Made by a program: the position numbers and the translations under genes
The notes under the pieces: model-generated
The model's database searches: none
Seen by the model: only the letters and a program-made list of their open reading frames with translations
What the model was told of the DNA's origin: nothing
In this document: piece after piece, positions 27,900-36,687 of the stretch
Layout: the number at the start of each line of letters is the position of its first letter
Numbering within the stretch: the stretch's first letter is position 1
Assembly: GCA_903891095.1 (NCBI GenBank)
Contig: CAITDI010000013.1
Coordinates: 1 to 64,000 of the forward strand
DNA from: an uncultured bacterium
GTDB taxonomy: Bacteria; Planctomycetota; Phycisphaerae; Phycisphaerales; SM1A02
Direction: 5' to 3'
DNA: 64,000 nucleotides

Positions 27900-28393
27900 G
27901 CGACCCAGGGCCAGCCGTCACTTTTCATTCCGGCGAGGGCTGCCCGCCCGCGCTCGACCGATCGCGCCTCGCGCGCGATTTCGCGTCGTTGCTCGCCCAT
28001 TTTCCCCGCGAAGTCGCGCGCGTCGACGCGCAACTGGTCGGCGACGCGGCGATGGACGCGGCGCACCGGCGCTTCATGGACATCGCGGGCACGACCGATG
28101 TCATGAGCTTTCCCGCGCATGACGAGTCCGATGCGTCCGCCGCGGTCGAGGTCGATCTCTTCATCTGCACCGATGTCGCCGCACGCGAGGCCGCCGCGCG
28201 CGGTCACGCGATCGAGCGGGAAATCCTGCTGTACGCGGTGCATGGAACGCTCCACGCCTGCGGTTTCCGCGACGACACGGACGAGGCGTTCCGCGCGATC
28301 CACGCCGAGGAGGACCGCATCCTCGCGGCGGCCGGCATGGGCGCGGTGTACGCTGCGCCAGCTCGGGAAGCAGCACAGGATCCGCAGCCGTGA
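27896..28393 (+). CDS. ybeY: Endoribonuclease YbeY
   Basis: YbeY is a metal-dependent RNase involved in rRNA maturation and ribosome quality control. The 165-aa product has TTDVMSFPAHDE (family TDVLSFP) and the zinc motif HGTLHACGFRDD. The third ligand, normally His in HGxLHxxGxDH, is Asp here. The start is TTG, overlapping the nuoF stop by 4 nt (TTGA); no other in-frame start keeps the conserved N-terminus. It is coupled at its 3' end to the next gene (GTGA). Confidence 0.88.
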
Positions 28394-29703
28394 ATCCCTA
28401 TCTCCTCCTCGTCATCACCGCGACCGTCGCAGCGACCAGTTACTTTTCGGCGCTCAATCTCGCACTCGTGCAGGCCAGCCGCTCGGGCGTCGAGAACGAT
28501 CTCGACGCGCGCGGGCTGCTCGAGCAAGGACGCTGGCTGCTCGGCCAGCTCCATCGGGCGTCGCACGCGGTGGCGTTCTTCCGCACGATCGGCCGCGTGA
28601 CGCTCTTCGCGTTCGTGCTCGTCGCGTTCGAGGGCTTTGGCGATGCGGCGCGCATCACGCTGTACGGGCTCGTCGGCACGGCGGTTGTCTCGGTCGCGCT
28701 CGTGTGGCTCTTCACCAGCGTGCTCTCGTCCGCGGTCGCGCGGCACGCCACGTACCCGATCATCGCGTCGAGCCTTTCGTTCATCCGCATCACGATGATC
28801 GTGGTGGGGCCGCTGCTCGCCGCCGTTGGCTTTATCGACGAGGTCGTGCGCCGTCTTTCCGGCGCGAACCTGCGCGAGGACGACACCGAGGAGGAGCTCC
28901 TCCACTCGATCGAGGACCGCAAGCGCGAGGGCGAGATCGATCCCGTCGCGGCGACGCTGCTGCAGCGCGCGGTGGTGTTCGGGCAGACGACCGTCGCCAG
29001 CATCATGACGCCGCGCACCGATGTCGAGGCGATCGAGCTCACCGACGACCTCGCGGCGGTCCGCACGCAGATCACCGAGATCGGCCACTCGCGCATCCCC
29101 GTGTTCGCCGAGAGTCTCGATCAGATCGTCGGCATCCTCTACATGCGCGATCTCGTGCGCTTCTTCGGCGCGGGCAGCACGGGCTTTGAGATGCGCGCGC
29201 TGCTGCGCGAGCCGCTGCGCGTGCCCGAGACCAAGCCGATCGGCGAACTGCTGCGCGACTTCCAGAAGAGCGAGGTCCACATGGCCGTCGTCGTCGACGA
29301 GTACGGCGGCACCTCGGGCATCTGCACGATCGAGGATGTGATCGAGGAGATCGTGGGCGAGATCCACGACGAGCACGAGCCGCAGGACGAGCTTCCGCCT
29401 GAGATGGTCAAGGTCGACGGATCGCGCTTCGAGGCCGACGGCCGCATGAACATCGCCGAGATCAACGAGCGGCTCGGCATCTCGCTGCCCGAGGGCGGCG
29501 ACTTCGACACGATCGCGGGGTTCCTGCTCGATCGGTTTGGCCGCGTTCCCGTCAAGGGTGAGCGCGACGAGATCCCCGAGGCGATGTTCGAGATCCTCGA
29601 GGCGAGCCCGACCAAGATCGACCGTGTCGCGATCGTGCTCCGCGAGGAGATCTCGGGCGGCGCCGCGCCTGAAGACGCGTCGTCCGGCGACGCGGTGCAT
29701 TGA
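28390..29703 (+). CDS. CNNM/CBS/CorC-type membrane protein
   Basis: A 437-aa protein with an N-terminal DUF21/CNNM membrane domain (residues about 1-155), a CBS pair (about 200-315, with IMTPRTDVEAIELTDDLAAV and IVGILYMRDLVRFF), and a C-terminal CorC_HlyC domain (about 335-420, DGRMNIAEINERL). Such proteins are linked to Mg2+/Co2+ efflux; older names are haemolysin-like. The VVVDEYGGTSGICTIEDVIE segment is diagnostic. Start GTG overlaps the ybeY stop, an order (ybeY then CNNM) common in bacteria. Confidence 0.93.
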   Translation: MNPYLLLVITATVAATSYFSALNLALVQASRSGVENDLDARGLLEQGRWLLGQLHRASHAVAFFRTIGRVTLFAFVLVAFEGFGDAARITLYGLVGTAVVSVALVWLFTSVLSSAVARHATYPIIASSLSFIRITMIVVGPLLAAVGFIDEVVRRLSGANLREDDTEEELLHSIEDRKREGEIDPVAATLLQRAVVFGQTTVASIMTPRTDVEAIELTDDLAAVRTQITEIGHSRIPVFAESLDQIVGILYMRDLVRFFGAGSTGFEMRALLREPLRVPETKPIGELLRDFQKSEVHMAVVVDEYGGTSGICTIEDVIEEIVGEIHDEHEPQDELPPEMVKVDGSRFEADGRMNIAEINERLGISLPEGGDFDTIAGFLLDRFGRVPVKGERDEIPEAMFEILEASPTKIDRVAIVLREEISGGAAPEDASSGDAVH

Positions 29704-29776
29704 GAATCCGCGCCGCGTGTCTGAATTCGCGCCGCGTGCCCGAATTCGCGTCGCGTGCCTGAATTCGCGTCGCGGG
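29704..29776. repeat. 19-bp tandem repeat (about 3.9 copies)
   Basis: Units with the core GAATTCGCGCCGCGTGCC begin at 29704, 29723, 29742 and 29761 with few differences. They start directly after the CNNM gene stop and precede the DUF4870 gene. Confidence 0.9.
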
Positions 29777-29841
29777 GAAATCCCTCCCTCGCAAAGCCCA
29801 ACACCCGAGCCCGCCTGCGCTCGTCGCGCGTGACTCCTCCG

Positions 29842-30294
29842 ATGGACCCGATCCAAGCTCCAACTTCAACCCCGGCCGCGGCAACGACAGGTTCTGCCAC
29901 CGCAGCCGCCGCGACACGGCCGTCGCTCGAGCGTTGGCGCCTCGCGCCCAACGGGCGGGTGCGCGATCTCTTCGCGACCGACGCGCACCGCGTGGTCTCG
30001 GCGGCGATGCACCTGTGGCCGTTCTTCATCGCGGTGGTCGGCCCGTTTGCGGTGCTGGTCCCGCTCGTGCTGTGGCTGGCGTTCCGCAAGTCGTCGCCGC
30101 TGGTCGATGACCACGGGCGAGAGTGCATGAACGCGCAGCTGACGCTGCTGATCCTCGCGTTGGTGCCGTGCATCGGATGGTTGGCGCTGATCGCGTGGCT
30201 GCCCGTGTCGCTCGTCTCGCTGGTGCGCGGCGCCGTCGCGGCGGCGAGCGGCGAGATCTTCCGCTACCCGGCGTTGATCCGCGCGATCCGGTGA
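29842..30294 (+). CDS. DUF4870-like small membrane protein
   Basis: A 150-aa protein with a Thr/Ala-rich N-terminal 35 residues and then hydrophobic segments at about 52-80 and 95-140. LVLWLAFRKSSPLVDDHGRE followed by MNAQLTLLI matches the DUF4870 (Tic20-like) pattern: helix, short Lys loop, DxHG(R/K)xxxN. Function unknown. The ATG at 29842 was chosen because earlier in-frame residues come from the repeat tract. It lies 33 nt before lptB. Confidence 0.75.
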   Translation: MDPIQAPTSTPAAATTGSATAAAATRPSLERWRLAPNGRVRDLFATDAHRVVSAAMHLWPFFIAVVGPFAVLVPLVLWLAFRKSSPLVDDHGRECMNAQLTLLILALVPCIGWLALIAWLPVSLVSLVRGAVAAASGEIFRYPALIRAIR

Positions 30295-30314
30295 GCGATC
30301 CCTCGATCCATCGC

Positions 30315-30320
30315 TACACT
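30315..30320 (+). promoter_or_regulatory. -10 box before lptB
   Basis: TACACT lies 7 nt before the GTG start at 30328 with no Shine-Dalgarno sequence, which again predicts a leaderless transcript. Confidence 0.5.
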
Positions 30321-30327
30321 GCGCCGC

Positions 30328-31062
30328 GTGCCGCTCCTCGAAGCCAAGAACCTCATCAAGAGCTACAGCGGACGACGCGTCGTCGACGGCGTGTCGTTCG
30401 AAGTGAACGCCGGCGAAGTGGTCGGTCTGCTCGGCCGCAACGGCGCGGGCAAGACGACATCCTTCCGCATGGCGATCGGCATGATCACGCCCGAAGGCGG
30501 CAGCGTGCACTTCGACGGCAAGGACGTCACGCACGCGCCGATGTACCGCCACGCGCTCGCGGGCATGGGCTACCTGTCGCAGGAGCCGAGCGTGTTCCAG
30601 CGGCTTTCGTGCGAGGAGAACCTGCTCGCGATCCTCGAGACGCAGCAGCTCAGCCGCGAGCAGCGCAAGACGCGCGCGCACGAGCTGCTCGAGCAGTTCG
30701 GCCTCCTGCACAAGGCCAAGGACGAGGCGCGCACCTGCTCGGGCGGCGAGCGTCGTCGCCTTGAGATCGCGCGCGCGCTGGTCACGCGTCCCAAGCTCAT
30801 GCTGCTCGACGAGCCGTTCGCCGCCGTCGATCCGCACACCGTCGAGGAACTCCAGATCGAGGTCCGCCGCCTTGCCGACAACGGCATCGCGATGCTCGTG
30901 ACCGACCACAACGTGCAGCAGACGCTGCGCATCTGCGACCGCGCGTACATCGTGCACGAGGGCCGCAACCTCCGCGAAGGCACGCCGCGCGAGATCATCA
31001 ACGACCAGGGCGTGCGCGACGCGTACCTCGCGTCCACCTTCCGCGGCGACGAGTTCGACTGA
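30328..31062 (+). CDS. lptB: LPS export ABC transporter ATPase LptB
   Basis: A 244-aa ABC ATPase of the LptB/LivF group that powers LPS extraction from the inner membrane through LptFG. Walker A is GRNGAGKTT, the Q-loop region is GYLSQEPSVFQRL (SQEP is the LptB form), the signature is CSGGERRRLEIARAL, and Walker B is LMLLDEPFAAVDP followed by the DHNV switch. The start is GTG. The stop overlaps the next ATG. LptF/G are not in the window, while a giant LptC/OstA candidate is at 46334. Confidence 0.92.
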   Translation: MPLLEAKNLIKSYSGRRVVDGVSFEVNAGEVVGLLGRNGAGKTTSFRMAIGMITPEGGSVHFDGKDVTHAPMYRHALAGMGYLSQEPSVFQRLSCEENLLAILETQQLSREQRKTRAHELLEQFGLLHKAKDEARTCSGGERRRLEIARALVTRPKLMLLDEPFAAVDPHTVEELQIEVRRLADNGIAMLVTDHNVQQTLRICDRAYIVHEGRNLREGTPREIINDQGVRDAYLASTFRGDEFD

Positions 31063-31493
31063 TGCAGATCCGCGCACACATCCTCGGACGCGTTTCGATC
31101 GTGCCCGTCGCGGCAGTCGTGCTTGCGCTCACTGGCTGCGTCGAGCGCCGCGTCTGGATCGACACCGAGCCGCCAGGCGCGCTCGTGTGGCTCAACGACA
31201 CCCAGCTCGGCCGCTCGCCCGTCGATGTCGGCATCACGCACGACGGCGTCTACGACCTTCGCATCGAGAAGGAGGGGTACGAGCCCCTCGTCACTCCTGC
31301 GACCGTCGACGGTCCGCTCTGGGACCAGGTGCCGCTGGACTTCGTGGTCGAGGTGCTTCCGATCAACGCCCGAAGCGAGACGCACTGGAAGTTCACCCTC
31401 CACAAGCGCGACGACTCGGAGGCCGCGCTCGTCGGCCGCGCTGGCGAGCTTCGGGAGAAGCTTCGCAGCGGCGACTCCGCCGCCACCAAGTGA
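31062..31493 (+). CDS. PEGA-domain lipoprotein
   Basis: A 143-aa lipoprotein. A signal peptide with lipobox LALTGC precedes Cys-26 or so. A PEGA-type beta domain follows (VWIDTEPPGALVWLNDTQLG and RSPVDVGITHDGVYDLRIEK), a small surface-exposed fold of unknown role. The C-terminus is a charged helix. The ATG overlaps the lptB stop by one base, so it is co-expressed with lptB and may act at the envelope with it. Confidence 0.82.
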   Translation: MQIRAHILGRVSIVPVAAVVLALTGCVERRVWIDTEPPGALVWLNDTQLGRSPVDVGITHDGVYDLRIEKEGYEPLVTPATVDGPLWDQVPLDFVVEVLPINARSETHWKFTLHKRDDSEAALVGRAGELREKLRSGDSAATK

Positions 31494-31515
31494 CGGCTGC
31501 CTCTCGCTTTTCGGT

Positions 31516-31635
31516 ATGCCTAAAAACACACCATCCGGCGCGCTCCGACTCGCTCCGGATGGTGGTATCGCTGCTCACGAGGAGCCGCAGAAGCCGTGGA
31601 ACCCAGTGAAGAACTGGGCGGAAGTGTTTGGTTGA
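31516..31635 (+). CDS. Possible 39-aa small protein
   Basis: A short open frame, MPKNTPSGALRLAPDGGIAA then EEPQKPWNPVKNWAEVFG, lies in the 287-bp gap between the PEGA lipoprotein and the Nudix gene. The Trp/Pro-rich C-terminal half looks protein-like. It has no obvious ribosome binding site. An 8-bp inverted repeat (CCATCCGG/CCGGATGG) lies inside it, which could instead mean a structured RNA. I know no family for it. Confidence 0.35.
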   Translation: MPKNTPSGALRLAPDGGIAAHEEPQKPWNPVKNWAEVFG

Positions 31636-31639
31636 GCCG

Positions 31640-31671
31640 AGGGCGGTCTGTAGACTGCTCCTCGGCGCTCG
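31640..31671 (+). other. Inverted repeat upstream of the Nudix gene
   Basis: GCCGAGG and CCTCGGC (7-bp arms) enclose a 17-nt loop that contains TAGACT. It could be a terminator of the small ORF or an operator; nothing decides between these. Confidence 0.3.
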
Positions 31672-31780
31672 ACGCACGGTACCGAAATCGCACCGTCTGG
31701 GTCAACGCCTTTCCGATGGATTGCGAGACTTCCTGGCGCCGCCCGCGCGCGCGTCAAAAGCGCCTGATTTGCAAGGACTT

Positions 31781-32257
31781 ATGCATCGCGAGCCGACCCC
31801 GCTGACCAGTAACGGTGCCCCCTCGGCCAAGTGGGTCGATGTGGCCGTGGCGGCGATCTACCGCAGGGTCGACGGGCGGGTCGAATTGCTCGTCGCCCGC
31901 AGGCACGACCATGCCATCCGCGGTGGTCTGTGGGAGTTCCCGGGCGGCAAGATCGAGCGGGGCGAGCATCCCTCCGAGGCGGCCATTCGGGAGGCTCGCG
32001 AGGAGGTCGGGTTCGCGGCGGAGGAGTTCGTCTCTCGCCCGTCGCCGCTCCTGGTGGTGGAGCACTCCGATCCCGAGCTTGCCCGCGAGCGCTCGGTGCG
32101 ACTCCATGCGTTCCTCGCGGAGGTCAAGCCCAACGCCGTTCCGCAGGCGCTCGGCGCGAGCGAGATCCGCTGGATCGGCGTCGAGCAGATCTCGGAGTTC
32201 GAGTGGCCCAAGGCCAACGCTTCGATCAACGCGGCGATCGCCACCGCGCTCGGGTGA
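31781..32257 (+). CDS. Nudix hydrolase, MutT/8-oxo-dGTPase-like
   Basis: A 158-aa Nudix enzyme. The Nudix box GX5EX7REUXEEXGU is complete, starting at GGKIERGEHPSEAAIREARE and ending EEVGF (about residues 46-69). LWEFPGGKIE just before it is typical of MutT, which removes oxidised dGTP. The ATG has AAGGA upstream, deciding the start. Other substrates are possible because the box alone does not set specificity. Confidence 0.85.
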   Translation: MHREPTPLTSNGAPSAKWVDVAVAAIYRRVDGRVELLVARRHDHAIRGGLWEFPGGKIERGEHPSEAAIREAREEVGFAAEEFVSRPSPLLVVEHSDPELARERSVRLHAFLAEVKPNAVPQALGASEIRWIGVEQISEFEWPKANASINAAIATALG

Positions 32258-32324
32258 AGCCCGCAACACGCAAGTGGGGCGCGAGCCGCCTTGCGCGCGG
32301 CGCGATCGCGGCGATCATGCGGCG

Positions 32325-32981
32325 ATGCATCGCCCCGCAGCAACTCTCGCAGCAAGTCCCGCAGCAATCCCCGCGACCATTCACTGCATCGCGTTGGCCG
32401 CAGCGCTGGGCTGCGTCCACGCCGCCGCCGCCGACGCATTCCGCTACGAGCCGGCCGACGGCGATGCTGCGGTGCTCGTGCAGCCGGCAGCCGTGCAGCA
32501 GGACAGCGTCAAGCCCGCGGGCACATCCGACGCGCATGAGTTCGAGGTGCTGCCGACGATCGCGAGCGACTTCAGCGGCACGACGGTCGTGGGCACGACG
32601 TTCGGTGCGCACTGGTTCGTCGCCGACAACATCTCGGTCGGCGTGTTCGGCGATGTGTTTCACGTGAACCAGGATGTCGAGAACGCCGTTGGCGCCGGCG
32701 TGGGCGCGGGACTTCGCTGGTACTTCATGCGCAGCGACAGCGTGTCGCTGTTTGCCGATCTCGGCGTGGGCGTGATGTGGTTCGACCACCCTGTGCCCGC
32801 GTCCGCGACGAGCTTCGACTTCTCGCCGCGTGCGGCGTTTGGCGTGGCCTACGAGATCAACGCAACGACGCATCTCGACGCGCGCATCGGCTGGCTGCAC
32901 TTCTCCAACGCGCAGACGGGCGAGCAGAACCCTGGGCTCGACCTGCTTGCGGTCGGCGTCGGTCTTTCGTTTGCGTTCTGA
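32325..32981 (+). CDS. PagL-like outer membrane lipid A deacylase / acyloxyacyl hydrolase
   Basis: A 218-aa protein with a signal peptide (about residues 1-35, ending AAAADA) and an eight-strand beta-barrel pattern. Near the C-terminus, GWLHFSNAQTGEQNPGLDLL holds the His-Ser pair and NPG of PagL-type lipid A 3-O-deacylases (PF09411), and the protein ends in the outer-membrane aromatic GLSFAF. Such enzymes trim acyl chains from lipid A. Being in a window with lptB and an lpxL-like gene supports an LPS-containing outer membrane. Confidence 0.75.
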   Translation: MHRPAATLAASPAAIPATIHCIALAAALGCVHAAAADAFRYEPADGDAAVLVQPAAVQQDSVKPAGTSDAHEFEVLPTIASDFSGTTVVGTTFGAHWFVADNISVGVFGDVFHVNQDVENAVGAGVGAGLRWYFMRSDSVSLFADLGVGVMWFDHPVPASATSFDFSPRAAFGVAYEINATTHLDARIGWLHFSNAQTGEQNPGLDLLAVGVGLSFAF

Positions 32982-32997
32982 GTGAGCGCGGCGCGCG

Positions 32998-34011
32998 TCA
33001 GCCGTAGCCGCGCGGATGCGCGCGGATCCAGTCCCAGGCCGTCGCGACGATCGCGTCGAGCTCGGTCCACTTGGCCTTCCAGCCGATGTCGCGGGCGATT
33101 GCAGCGGGATTCGCGTAGAGCGCCGGCGGATCGCCTGCGCGTCGCGCGCCCATGACCGATGGAATCGCGTGACCCGTCACGCGGCGGCAGCTCTCGAGCA
33201 CCTCGCACACGGAGTAGCCGCGGCCGATGCCGACATTCCAGCACTTGAGCTTGCCTGTCTCCAGCGCGCCGAACGCGCAGAGATGCGCGTCGACGAGATC
33301 CTCGATGTGCACGTAGTCGCGCACGCAGGTTCCGTCGGCGGTGGCGTAGTCGTCGCCGAACACCGTGAGATGCGGGCGCTTGCCGAGCGCGACCTCGAGG
33401 CAGATCGGAATGAGATGGGTCTCGGGCCGATGGTCCTCGCCGATGCGGCCGCGCGCGTCGGCGCCCGCGACGTTGAAGTAGCGCAGTGCGACGGCTGCAA
33501 GCGGGGCGGTGGCAGCGCACGCATCGCGCAGCGACTGCTCGAATGCGAGCTTCGACGCGCCGTAGGGATTGATCGGTCGCTGCGGCGTCGACTCGACGAT
33601 CGGCATCGCGTCTTGCGCGGGCTCGCCGTAGGTCGCCGCAGTCGACGAGAACACGATCCGCTGCACGCCCGTCGCGCGCATCGCGGCGAGCAGCGAGATG
33701 CCGCCGGCGTGGTTCACGCGGAAGTAGTCGTCCGGCCGCTCGACGCTTTCGCCCACGTAGGTCAGCGCTGCAAAGTGGAGCACCGTGTCGACGCGGCCGT
33801 CGGCCAGCGCGCGGGCCAGTGCGTCGGTGTCCGCGAGGTCGGCCTCGACGAACTTGAGCCGGTCGCCGCCAGCGCGTCGAAGCGCCTCGATGGCGCCCCG
33901 ATGGCCTCGGTAGAGGTTGTCGACCACGGTCACCTCATGCCCCTCGTCGAGGAGCCTGAGCGAGGCGTGGGAACCGATGTAGCCGGCGCCGCCGGTCACG
34001 AGTGCGCGCAT
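32998..34011 (-). CDS. galE: UDP-glucose 4-epimerase
   Basis: A 337-aa extended SDR enzyme that interconverts UDP-glucose and UDP-galactose for surface polysaccharides. MRALVTGGAGYIGSHASLRL gives the GxxGxxG NAD motif, SSTAATYGEP and the YGASK catalytic pair are present, and RYFNVAGADARGRIGEDH is GalE-specific. The start was set at 34011 by the Rossmann N-terminus; the longer frame upstream adds unrelated residues. It is divergent from the CapD-like gene. Confidence 0.94.
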   Translation of the reverse strand: MRALVTGGAGYIGSHASLRLLDEGHEVTVVDNLYRGHRGAIEALRRAGGDRLKFVEADLADTDALARALADGRVDTVLHFAALTYVGESVERPDDYFRVNHAGGISLLAAMRATGVQRIVFSSTAATYGEPAQDAMPIVESTPQRPINPYGASKLAFEQSLRDACAATAPLAAVALRYFNVAGADARGRIGEDHRPETHLIPICLEVALGKRPHLTVFGDDYATADGTCVRDYVHIEDLVDAHLCAFGALETGKLKCWNVGIGRGYSVCEVLESCRRVTGHAIPSVMGARRAGDPPALYANPAAIARDIGWKAKWTELDAIVATAWDWIRAHPRGYG

Positions 34012-34293
34012 GGGGATTTCCCGAGGCCAACGAAGGAACGCGGGGATTGCTCTATCGGAGAATCGAATCCGCCCCTCTGAGGCTTTTCCTCCCATCTTTG
34101 GCAGGGGTGTCCAAAGACTCGAATTGGCTGCAAGCCACGGCCCGAGAAGGCCGATAGCCCTAGCGCGGTCCTACCACCCGCGTAGACCGCACAGACGGAA
34201 GCACGACCGACAGCCGGGACCAAGCCTGGGCCAAACCTGGACCAAACTTGGATCAGACCTGGATCAGACCTGGATCAAACCTGGGATCACATC
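34012..34293. other. Divergent intergenic region galE / CapD-like gene
   Basis: This is 282 bp with no supported gene. Its right end holds an 11-bp tandem repeat. GATAG on the minus strand about 40 nt before galE may be a -10 box. Nothing else is recognised. Confidence 0.4.
34222..34288. repeat. 11-bp tandem repeat (six copies)
   Basis: Six degenerate copies of AAACCTGGACC end 6 nt before the CapD-like start codon, so the usual ribosome binding site position falls inside the repeat and no Shine-Dalgarno sequence is present. Confidence 0.88.
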
Positions 34294-35793
34294 ATGGCCA
34301 CCCCATCGCGAACCACCGCCATCCTGATCGGCCCCGCCGCATGCTGCGACCTGCTCGAGCGTCAGCTCGCGCTGTTGCCGTCGGCGCCCGTCGTGCTCGG
34401 CCGCGTGCACGTTGGTCCTGAACTTACCGCAGGCTCCGGCGCACCCGTCCTCGGCACGCTCGAGCAGCTCGAGGCGATCTGCGCCACGCGTCAGCCTGGT
34501 CTCGCGCTCATCACGCTGCCCGCGCAGATGTCCGAGCTGCTGCTCGCGATCCGCACGCGACTCCGCCGCATGGGCATCGCGGACCGCTTCATGCCCGCGC
34601 TTCAGGATCAGCTCGCGGGCATCGGACCGCGCACGGAAATCGACATCGACCTGCAGCGCCTGATCGGGCGCCCGCATCGCCGCATCGACGAGGACGCGAT
34701 CCGCGCCGTCGTCGGCGGCCGCACGGTGCTCGTCACCGGCGCTGGTGGCTCGATCGGCAGCGAGCTTTGCCGCATCATCGCGCGCTTTGGCCCGGGCAAG
34801 ATCGTGCTCGTCGAGCGCAGCGAGAACGCGCTCTTCGAGATCGACCGCCAGATTGCGCGCCGTCATCCCGAGCTCGCGCGTCGCGCGGCGCTGCATGATG
34901 TCGTCGACGCCGAGGCGACGCTGGCGCTGTTCCGCGAGGAAGAGCCCGACATCGTCTTCCACGCCGCCGCGCACAAGCATGTCCCGATGATGGAGGACCA
35001 CCCGGGCCTCGCCGTCGACAACAACCTGTTCGGCACCAAGAGCGCGGTCGACGCGTCGGTCGCCGTCGGTGCCGAGCGATTCGTGATGGTCTCGACCGAC
35101 AAGGCCGTCAACCCCACGTCGATCATGGGCTCGACCAAGCGGCTCGCAGAGCTCTACGTCCAGCACGTGAACCGCACGTCGGGCACCGCGTGCTCGCTCG
35201 TGCGCTTTGGCAATGTGCTCGGCAGCTCGGGCTCCGTGCTCGAGACCTGGAAGAAGCAGATCGCCGACGGCGGCCCCGTCACCGTGACCGATCCGCGCAT
35301 GACGCGCTACTTCATGTCGATCCCCGAGGCCGCGAGCCTCGTCATCCAGGCCGCCGCGCTGACCGACCGTTCCGCGACCAGCGGCGAGGTCTTCGTGCTC
35401 GACATGGGCGACCCGTTCCGCATCGTGGACCTGGCGTCGCGCTTCGTGGCGATGCATGGCCTGACGCCGGTCTTCCCGTCGCAGGGCGGCACGGCTGAAG
35501 CGGGCATGCAGCACGGCGAGATCGCCATCGCCTACTCCGGCGCGCGGCCAGGCGAGAAGCTCTACGAGGAGCTCGCCCTCGACGCCGAGACCATCCGTGA
35601 GTCGCGCCACCCCGACATCCGCATCTGGGGCCTCCCGACCCCCGAGCCGCGCTGGGTCGAGACGATGCTCGCGACCCTTGCCCCGAGCCGTCGCAGCCGC
35701 GATGCGGCCAAGGTCAGCGCCTTGGTGCGCGAACTCGTGCCTGAGCGTGCTGTGGGTATGGCCAACGGCCTGAACGCCGTGTCGGCCGCCTAA
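34294..35793 (+). CDS. Polysaccharide biosynthesis epimerase/dehydratase (CapD/FlaA1-like, soluble)
   Basis: A 499-aa SDR protein. About 140 N-terminal residues form a CoA-binding-like Rossmann domain, and the four membrane helices of WbpM/CapD are lacking. TGAGGSIGSELCRIIARFGP gives the NAD motif at about residue 147. HAAAHKHVPMMEDHP and STDKAVNPTSIMGSTKR are the nucleotide-sugar dehydratase hallmarks, with Met for the usual Tyr in the catalytic triad. It makes modified UDP-sugars for surface glycans or glycosylation. Near the end comes SGARPGEKLYEEL. Confidence 0.88.
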   Translation: MATPSRTTAILIGPAACCDLLERQLALLPSAPVVLGRVHVGPELTAGSGAPVLGTLEQLEAICATRQPGLALITLPAQMSELLLAIRTRLRRMGIADRFMPALQDQLAGIGPRTEIDIDLQRLIGRPHRRIDEDAIRAVVGGRTVLVTGAGGSIGSELCRIIARFGPGKIVLVERSENALFEIDRQIARRHPELARRAALHDVVDAEATLALFREEEPDIVFHAAAHKHVPMMEDHPGLAVDNNLFGTKSAVDASVAVGAERFVMVSTDKAVNPTSIMGSTKRLAELYVQHVNRTSGTACSLVRFGNVLGSSGSVLETWKKQIADGGPVTVTDPRMTRYFMSIPEAASLVIQAAALTDRSATSGEVFVLDMGDPFRIVDLASRFVAMHGLTPVFPSQGGTAEAGMQHGEIAIAYSGARPGEKLYEELALDAETIRESRHPDIRIWGLPTPEPRWVETMLATLAPSRRSRDAAKVSALVRELVPERAVGMANGLNAVSAA

Positions 35794-35821
35794 GTCCTTC
35801 GCCTCGCCCGTTCGCAGGCGG

Positions 35822-36151
35822 TCAGACCCGCTCGGCGGCGTCGGAAAGCGCGGCGGCTGCCTCGAGAAGGCGGATCAACTCGCGCGTCGACTCGATGGCG
35901 GCATCCAGGCTGCTGGTGCCCGTGACCTGGCGGATCGGATCCTGCCGGCGGTCCTCGGCCAGCTTGTTCTCCACGATCGCCTTGTTCAGTTCCAGTTCAA
36001 CCAGGACGGCGCGCGCCTCTTCGAGGGCCGCGGTCGCACGAGTGGCGGGCACGCGCTCGAGGGCATCGGCAGCGGACGCGATACCGCCGAGGGGTGAACC
36101 TCCGGGCACCTGTGCCGACTGCGTGGGGATCGTGCGGGATCGCGGATCCAT
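35822..36151 (-). CDS. Small helical unknown protein
   Basis: A 109-aa protein of unknown function. The N-terminal 30 residues are Pro/Ser/Gly-rich. From about residue 36 it is a charged helix pair ([20 protein letters not shown], then [20 protein letters not shown]). No signal peptide, membrane helix or cysteine is visible. Codon use is like the neighbours. It lies at the end of a leftward gene run and converges on the CapD-like gene. Confidence 0.6.
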   Translation of the reverse strand: MDPRSRTIPTQSAQVPGGSPLGGIASAADALERVPATRATAALEEARAVLVELELNKAIVENKLAEDRRQDPIRQVTGTSSLDAAIESTRELIRLLEAAAALSDAAERV

Positions 36152-36321
36152 AGAAGGGGGATCATGGCAATGAACCGCCCGTTCGGCAAGCGGCTCGGCG
36201 CATGTTCGCGAAGCCCGAGAACCCGACCGCCCGTGAGGGCGCGTGAGCGATGTCCATACAGGACGCGGGGCCAGAAGTCGCGAAGAAGTTCGCGCGGTAT
36301 CGGTCGGCGCGCCGCGCGGAC

Positions 36322-36672
36322 TCAGAGCGCTTCGGACTCGATCGAGGCGGCCTGGCCTGCGAGCTTTTGCTCGGCGTAGCGGCGCAGCCAGTTCTCCCAG
36401 CTTCGGCCGCTGGCGGCGTCCTTGCCGGTGAACGCGAGCGTGCGGATCGAGCCGAGCGGCACGGTCACCCGCGTGTTCGAGTCGGCGGGGAGGACGCGCA
36501 CGCAGGCGCGGTCGGCGGGTTCGAGCAGCGCGTCGAACGCGTAGCCCGAGATCGTCGCGCCATCGTTGGTCTCGATGGTCACGTCGCCGCGAAAGTCGAC
36601 GGCGCGCGCGACAGCCTCGCGCAGCATGGCGCGGTCGGTGCCGAGGATTGGTGTGGGTGAGGGCGAGTCCAT
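36322..36672 (-). CDS. Small unknown protein, Sm-like N-terminal pattern
   Basis: A 116-aa protein. [20 protein letters not shown] then [17 protein letters not shown] reads as a small beta barrel of five strands, similar in rhythm to Sm or PRC folds. The end ([18 protein letters not shown]) is an amphipathic helix. GGAAG lies upstream. It is 15 nt after the 134-aa gene and likely co-transcribed with it. No function is known to me. Confidence 0.6.
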   Translation of the reverse strand: MDSPSPTPILGTDRAMLREAVARAVDFRGDVTIETNDGATISGYAFDALLEPADRACVRVLPADSNTRVTVPLGSIRTLAFTGKDAASGRSWENWLRRYAEQKLAGQAASIESEAL

Positions 36673-36687
36673 CGGTCAGGCTTCCGA

